A stretch of DNA of 17,011 nt from ZC4RG19 sp017577565 (GTDB taxonomy: Bacteria > Actinomycetota > Acidimicrobiia > Acidimicrobiales > VFJN01), in NCBI GenBank assembly GCA_047459075.1, contig VSCH01000062.1, positions 1 through 17,011 of the forward strand. Reading direction: 5' to 3'. The translations under genes were made by a program, and so were the position numbers. Below, piece by piece: positions 13,832 to 17,011 of the stretch. The notes under the pieces were generated by a model, which saw only the letters and a program-made list of their open reading frames with translations, was not told where the DNA came from and made no database searches. Position 1 is the stretch's first letter; every line of letters begins with the position of its first letter.

Positions 13832-15319
13832 TCAGCAGGCTCCCTCGGGGACGGCCCCGACCTGGGCCGGCGTGGTGGTGGAGGTGGGCTCGGGCAGGGT
13901 CGTGGTGGTGGTCGCCTCCGCCCCGGTCGAGCCCGTCGCCCCGACCGGACCGGCATCGGGCGGGGCGGGCAGGTCGTCCAGCGGGAACGGCTCGGTGCGG
14001 ACGCCGGGGAAGTCGAGCCCGGCGATCAGCACCACCTGCCCCGGCTCCAGGTCGGGGTCCTCCTCCAGCAGGACGCCGCCGTCGAGGTACCGGGCGACCG
14101 CCCGGGCGTGGTCGACCTGGCCCGGGGCGTGGCGCACGGTCGTGTGCTCGTGGACCTCGTCGTCGTCGGCCGGCGGGCCGGTCTCGAACCCGATCTCGGC
14201 GAGCGCCCGGGTCACCTCGGTGGCCAGCCGCCCCTGCGCCCGGTCCGGGTCCGCCGCCGTGCCGTTGCGGACGTGCACCTCGACCCGCGCCGGGTCGACC
14301 TCCAGCGGCTCCCCGCCCCGGAACACCGCCAGGACCGGCTCGGCGGCCGCCTCGTCGACGACGACGGTGGCGGCCTCGTCGCCGGGCCGGGGCACGACCG
14401 GCAGCGAGTAGGTGACGAAACGGTCGCCGTCGATGTCCCGGAACTGCTCGACCAGGTCCCGGACGTCGCCGAGCCCGAGCCGGTCGTCGATGGTCACGCT
14501 GTCGGTGCCGATGTCGATGAGCTCCCGCAGCCGGACGGGGTTGGTGACCTGGTCGAGGGCCTCGTCCAGGGCCGCCGACATGAGGTTCTGCTGCCGCACG
14601 ATGCGGGACAGGTCGGACTGGGGGTCGGCGACCCACCCGTCCTCGGTGTGGTACTCGGCGTGCCGGGAGCGGGCGTAGGCGAGCGCCTGCTCGCCGTCGA
14701 GGGTCACGCAGCCCAGCTCGGTGACGTAGAGGCCCGACGCCTCGTCCCGCAGCGCCCGGTCGAAGTAGAGGGTCACGCCGCCGAGGGCGTCGACCAGCCG
14801 CCGGAACCCCTCGAAGTCGACCTCGATCCAGTGGTGGATCGGGATGCCGAAGTTCTCGGTCAGCGTGTCGATGAGGACCTGCTCCTCGCCCTCGCCGCCG
14901 TAGGCCGAGTTGATGCGGGCCGACTCGCCCCGGCCGGCGATGGGCAGCCACAGGTCGCGGGGGAACGACAGCGCGGCGACGGTGTCCGCCTGGGGGTCGA
15001 GCCGCACGACGATGATCGTGTCGGTGCGCTTGCCGGGGACCGCCGCCTGCTCGGCCGAGCCCTCGCCGGCCCGGCTGTCGCTGCCGATGACCAGGATGTT
15101 GACCGGCTCGCCCTCGGCGGCCCGCTCGAGGTCGAGGTCGACCCGGTCGACGCCGTACCAGCGGATCATGCCGTAGGTGGCGAAGCCCGCGGCCGCCAGC
15201 AGGGCCACGCTGAGCAGGCACCCCGTGGTCAGGACGAGGCGCTGGCGCCACGTGCGGCGCCTCCGCCGGGAGCCGGCCGCCGTGCCCCGGTCGGCACGCA
15301 GGTGCCGTGGCGGGTGCAT
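13832..15319 (-). CDS. LytR-CpsA-Psr (LCP) protein with LytR_C domain
   Basis: A 495-residue wall-polymer ligase, paralogous to the neighbouring LCP protein. It has a short basic tail (1-26), a membrane helix (about 27-52) and an LCP domain (about 73-255). The domain carries GSDSR (Arg83), the KRTDT aspartate (Asp100), SFPRDL (Arg121), ARSRH and SRIVRQQ, all expected catalytic or pyrophosphate-binding positions. A LytR_C domain follows (about 345-435, VEVHVRNGT). The end is Thr-rich (ATTTTTLP, TSTTTP) and closes PEGAC. Outside the membrane it has exactly two cysteines, Cys204 in ELGCVTLDGEQAL and Cys495 at the very end, the same arrangement as its paralogue. It starts from an ATG with TAGCCT 9 nt upstream and no Shine-Dalgarno, so it is probably leaderless. 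It diverges from the F420-type gene across 99 bp. The exact polymer attached is unknown. Confidence 0.94.
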   Translation of the reverse strand: MHPPRHLRADRGTAAGSRRRRRTWRQRLVLTTGCLLSVALLAAAGFATYGMIRWYGVDRVDLDLERAAEGEPVNILVIGSDSRAGEGSAEQAAVPGKRTDTIIVVRLDPQADTVAALSFPRDLWLPIAGRGESARINSAYGGEGEEQVLIDTLTENFGIPIHHWIEVDFEGFRRLVDALGGVTLYFDRALRDEASGLYVTELGCVTLDGEQALAYARSRHAEYHTEDGWVADPQSDLSRIVRQQNLMSAALDEALDQVTNPVRLRELIDIGTDSVTIDDRLGLGDVRDLVEQFRDIDGDRFVTYSLPVVPRPGDEAATVVVDEAAAEPVLAVFRGGEPLEVDPARVEVHVRNGTAADPDRAQGRLATEVTRALAEIGFETGPPADDDEVHEHTTVRHAPGQVDHARAVARYLDGGVLLEEDPDLEPGQVVLIAGLDFPGVRTEPFPLDDLPAPPDAGPVGATGSTGAEATTTTTLPEPTSTTTPAQVGAVPEGAC

Positions 15320-15328
15320 GTGGCATCG

Positions 15329-15334
15329 AGGCTA
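15329..15334 (-). promoter_or_regulatory. -10 box of the second LCP gene
   Basis: On the minus strand TAGCCT sits 9 nt before the ATG at 15319, the same geometry as the first LCP gene. No ribosome site or -35 is recognisable. Confidence 0.5.
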
Positions 15335-15405
15335 CCCAGCGTGGTGGCCTCCCGGGCGTCCGCACCCGCCCGCCGCCGGCCTCGCCCGTCGCGGCGGCGC
15401 GCCAC

Positions 15406-15411
15406 TAGCGT
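15406..15411 (+). promoter_or_regulatory. -10 box of the F420-type gene, probable leaderless start
   Basis: TAGCGT is followed by 7 nt and then the ATG at 15419, so transcription would begin at or within a base of the start codon. No Shine-Dalgarno is present. The 99-bp region 15320-15418 therefore holds two divergent promoters and nothing else I can name. Confidence 0.55.
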
Positions 15412-15418
15412 CGGGTGC

Positions 15419-16591
15419 ATGGCCGTGACCGACGACGCGCCTGCCACGAACGCACCCGCGAAGCCCGCCCGCTGGACCGCCCAGTGGAAGGAGCTCTACT
15501 CCGAGGTCATCCAGACCGGCCTCTGCACCGGGTGCGCCGGCTGCGTGGTGTCGTGCCCGCACGACGTGATCGGCTACACGCACGAACCGGGCGCCTACAA
15601 GCCGTTCCACCTCGAGGAGGAGCTGGGCCCCGGCAACTGCGTCCACGGCGAGAAGGGCTGCACCACCTGCACCCGGGCCTGCCCCCGCTTCCGGTCCTGG
15701 GAGCCGCAGGCCGACGAGCACCTGTTCGCCCGCACCCGGCGGCCCGACGAGCCGGCCGGCATCTACCAGGACATCCTGCTCACGCGGGCGAGCGACGACA
15801 TGGTGCACCGCATGGGGCAGGACGGCGGCTTCGTCTCCGCGCTCCTCATCTGGGCGATGGAGAACGACTACATCGACGCCGCCCTCACGTCGTTCCTCGA
15901 GGGCGACGGCACGACCTGGAAGGCGGTGCCCGGCGTCGCGGCCACCAAGGAGCAGGTGCTCGAGTCGGCAGGCAGCCGGTACACGTACTCGGCCAACACG
16001 CTCGCGCTCCCCAGGGCGCTCGAGGCCGGCTACACGCGCCTCGCGCTGGTGGGCATGTCGTGCCAGGCGTCGGTGCCGCCGGTGATGTGGAGCCGCAAGG
16101 CGGGGAAGGTCGGCAAGCCGATCATCTTCAACATCGGCCTGCTGTGCTCGAAGACCTTCGACGACTCGATCTTCGAGGAGCTCTTCGAGACCAAGTACGG
16201 GCTGGCCACCCGCGACATCATCAAGATGAACATCAAGGGCGTGTTCCAGATCTGGATGCGGGACGGCAGCTACCACGAGATCCCGCTGAAGGAGTGCCAC
16301 GCCTGGACGCGCGAGGGCTGCAACCACTGCCCCGACTTCGCCGCCGAGCACGCCGACATCTCGACCGGCGGCATCGGCAAGGACAACGACTGGACCCTGA
16401 CGATCGTCCGCACCGAGCTGGGCCGGGAGATCATCACCCGCATGATCGACGACGGGTCGATCATCGCCCGGCCCGCGGACGAGGACCCCGAGGCGGTGAA
16501 GCTGCTGCACAAGCTGGCGGTCAAGAGCCGCGAGCGGTGGCCGGCGTTCGCCGCCGACGAGGTCCGGGCGCCGGTCGAGATCCGCACCTGA
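15419..16591 (+). CDS. Coenzyme F420 hydrogenase/dehydrogenase beta-subunit (FrhB-like) iron-sulfur protein
   Basis: A 390-residue redox protein of the FrhB family, which moves electrons between F420 (or another partner) and iron-sulfur clusters, usually with FAD. The N-terminus has a classical [4Fe-4S] motif, CTGCAGCVVSCP (Cys36, 39, 42, 46). A second set follows at Cys74, 81, 84 and 88 (GCTTCTRACP). The FrhB core shows QDGGFVSALL, GMSCQASV (Cys215), GLLCSKTF (Cys243), and the closing block with Cys293, Cys301 and Cys304 (GCNHCPDF) then ADISTGGIGKDNDWTLTIVR. It stands alone, with no hydrogenase subunits nearby, so a ferredoxin:F420 oxidoreductase or a substrate reductase is more likely than a hydrogenase. 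No signal peptide; cytoplasmic. Start chosen from the -10 geometry and because the open frame further upstream is antisense to the LCP genes. Family certain, partner and substrate unknown. Confidence 0.9.
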   Translation: MAVTDDAPATNAPAKPARWTAQWKELYSEVIQTGLCTGCAGCVVSCPHDVIGYTHEPGAYKPFHLEEELGPGNCVHGEKGCTTCTRACPRFRSWEPQADEHLFARTRRPDEPAGIYQDILLTRASDDMVHRMGQDGGFVSALLIWAMENDYIDAALTSFLEGDGTTWKAVPGVAATKEQVLESAGSRYTYSANTLALPRALEAGYTRLALVGMSCQASVPPVMWSRKAGKVGKPIIFNIGLLCSKTFDDSIFEELFETKYGLATRDIIKMNIKGVFQIWMRDGSYHEIPLKECHAWTREGCNHCPDFAAEHADISTGGIGKDNDWTLTIVRTELGREIITRMIDDGSIIARPADEDPEAVKLLHKLAVKSRERWPAFAADEVRAPVEIRT

Positions 16592-16618
16592 CGGGCCCGG
16601 CGCCGGTGGCCGGGCCCG
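16592..16618. terminator. Strong hairpin between convergent genes
   Basis: CGGGCCCGGC and GCCGGGCCCG form a perfect 10-bp stem around a 7-nt loop. It starts right after the F420-type gene's stop and lies 21 nt from the stop of the opposing gene. There is no U tract on either side, which is common in very GC-rich actinobacteria. It may serve both directions. Confidence 0.65.
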
Positions 16619-16639
16619 CCCTCGGCCGCGGGACGAGGG

Positions 16640-17011
16640 CTAGCCGCCGCTGATCGCCACGACGAGGATGACGACCAGGGCGACCGCGGCGATGACGCCC
16701 AGCACGATCCACACCGTGCGGTCCTCGGCCAGGCTCGCCGGCCGGCTGCCGCCGACCGCCGGGTACCCGCCCGAGCTGTGGTGGCCGGTGACCGTCTGGT
16801 AGGGGCCGGAGGTCGGCCCCCCGGGGCGACCGGGCGGCGGTGCCGGGCGGGCACCGGAGGGCGGCGCCGGGCGGGCGCCCGACGACCCCTGGCCGGGCGG
16901 CGCGGGCCGGGCGCCGGTGGACGCGTGGGCGGGCGGGGCCGGGCGGCCGTCGGACCTGGCCGGCGCGGGCGGCGCCGGGCGGTCGTTCGAGCCCTGGCGG
17001 GCCGCCTGGCC
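16640..17011 (-). CDS. Proline-rich repeat protein with C-terminal membrane anchor (5' part beyond window)
   Basis: An open frame runs from the right edge to a TAG at 16642-16640, giving the last 123 residues of a larger protein. The visible part begins with five RPAPP units separated by Gly/Ser/Ala linkers, then a Gly/Ser/Tyr stretch (GPYQTVTGHHSSGGYP), and a charged SLAEDR. It ends in one hydrophobic helix (TVWIVLGVIAAVALVVILVV) with only AISGG after it. That is the layout of a tail-anchored membrane protein with a long flexible domain on the other side. The regular hydrophobic helix, sensible stop and strong hairpin beyond it argue for a real gene. I do not recognise the family; any folded domain would lie to the right of the window. 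Confidence 0.7.
   Translation of the reverse strand, partial: GQAARQGSNDRPAPPAPARSDGRPAPPAHASTGARPAPPGQGSSGARPAPPSGARPAPPPGRPGGPTSGPYQTVTGHHSSGGYPAVGGSRPASLAEDRTVWIVLGVIAAVALVVILVVAISGG
16835..16981 (-). repeat. Tandem RPAPP repeats within the partial gene
   Basis: Five RPAPP pentapeptides occur in the protein. The first four are spaced exactly 12 residues (36 nt) apart and the last 8 residues on. Linkers such as AHASTGA and GQGSSGA differ, so the array is an old or selected coding repeat rather than a recent slippage product. Confidence 0.7.

Noticed and set aside
13250..15418. Upstream extension of the F420-type frame, suggesting a 1113-residue protein
   Set aside because: This part is antisense to both LCP genes and has no motif; the -10 box 7 nt before the ATG at 15419 fits the short form.
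1..17011. CRISPR arrays, tRNA or rRNA genes, insertion sequences, attachment sites, defence genes
   Set aside because: I looked for spaced direct repeats, cloverleaf patterns with CCA-type ends, transposase motifs and integrase motifs on both strands and saw none.

Overview
The window is about 17 kb of very GC-rich DNA (third codon positions almost all G or C). It looks like a high-GC actinobacterial chromosome. Supporting signs are a DUF2630 protein, a Zwf1-type glucose-6-phosphate dehydrogenase next to a trehalase-like GH15 enzyme, two LytR-CpsA-Psr (LCP) wall ligases, an FrhB-type F420 protein, TANNNT -10 boxes and apparently leaderless genes. An F420-using, B12-dependent lineage such as the Acidimicrobiia is my best guess, but this is inference. 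I see no transposase, integrase, phage gene, tRNA, rRNA or CRISPR array. The region reads as ordinary, densely packed housekeeping and accessory chromosome.

Layout, left to right. Positions 1-228 are mostly non-coding but hold a fragment with a CPACG zinc-ribbon motif. Next comes a BON/DUF2267 protein (229-1125), followed 4 nt later by an adenosylcobalamin-dependent ribonucleotide reductase (1130-3283). A second unit pairs a monoamine-oxidase-like flavoenzyme (3374-4735) with a secernin-type Ntn hydrolase (4751-5980). A hairpin and a -10-overlapping palindrome then precede a third unit: MMPL transporter (6070-8241), glucose-6-phosphate dehydrogenase (8255-9676) and GH15 hydrolase (9673-11556, GTGA overlap).

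Transcription then converges. On the minus strand lie DUF2630 (11570-11812) and two tandem paralogous LCP proteins (11896-13785 and 13832-15319). The second LCP gene diverges from a plus-strand iron-sulfur/F420 protein (15419-16591). That gene ends in a strong hairpin facing a minus-strand gene cut by the right edge (16640-17011), which encodes a proline-rich repeat protein with a C-terminal membrane anchor.

How the genes may work together: the MMPL-zwf-GH15 unit could couple export or membrane work with release and oxidation of glucose from trehalose or a glucan. The amine oxidase-secernin pair may process an amide or amine substrate. The LCP pair attaches glycopolymers to the wall. The most interesting points are the shared two-cysteine/PEGA-C tail of both LCP proteins, the human-MAO-like active site beside a secernin with Cys2, the altered nucleotide-binding residues of the dehydrogenase, and a repeated leaderless promoter geometry. 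I found no clear new defence or mobile system.
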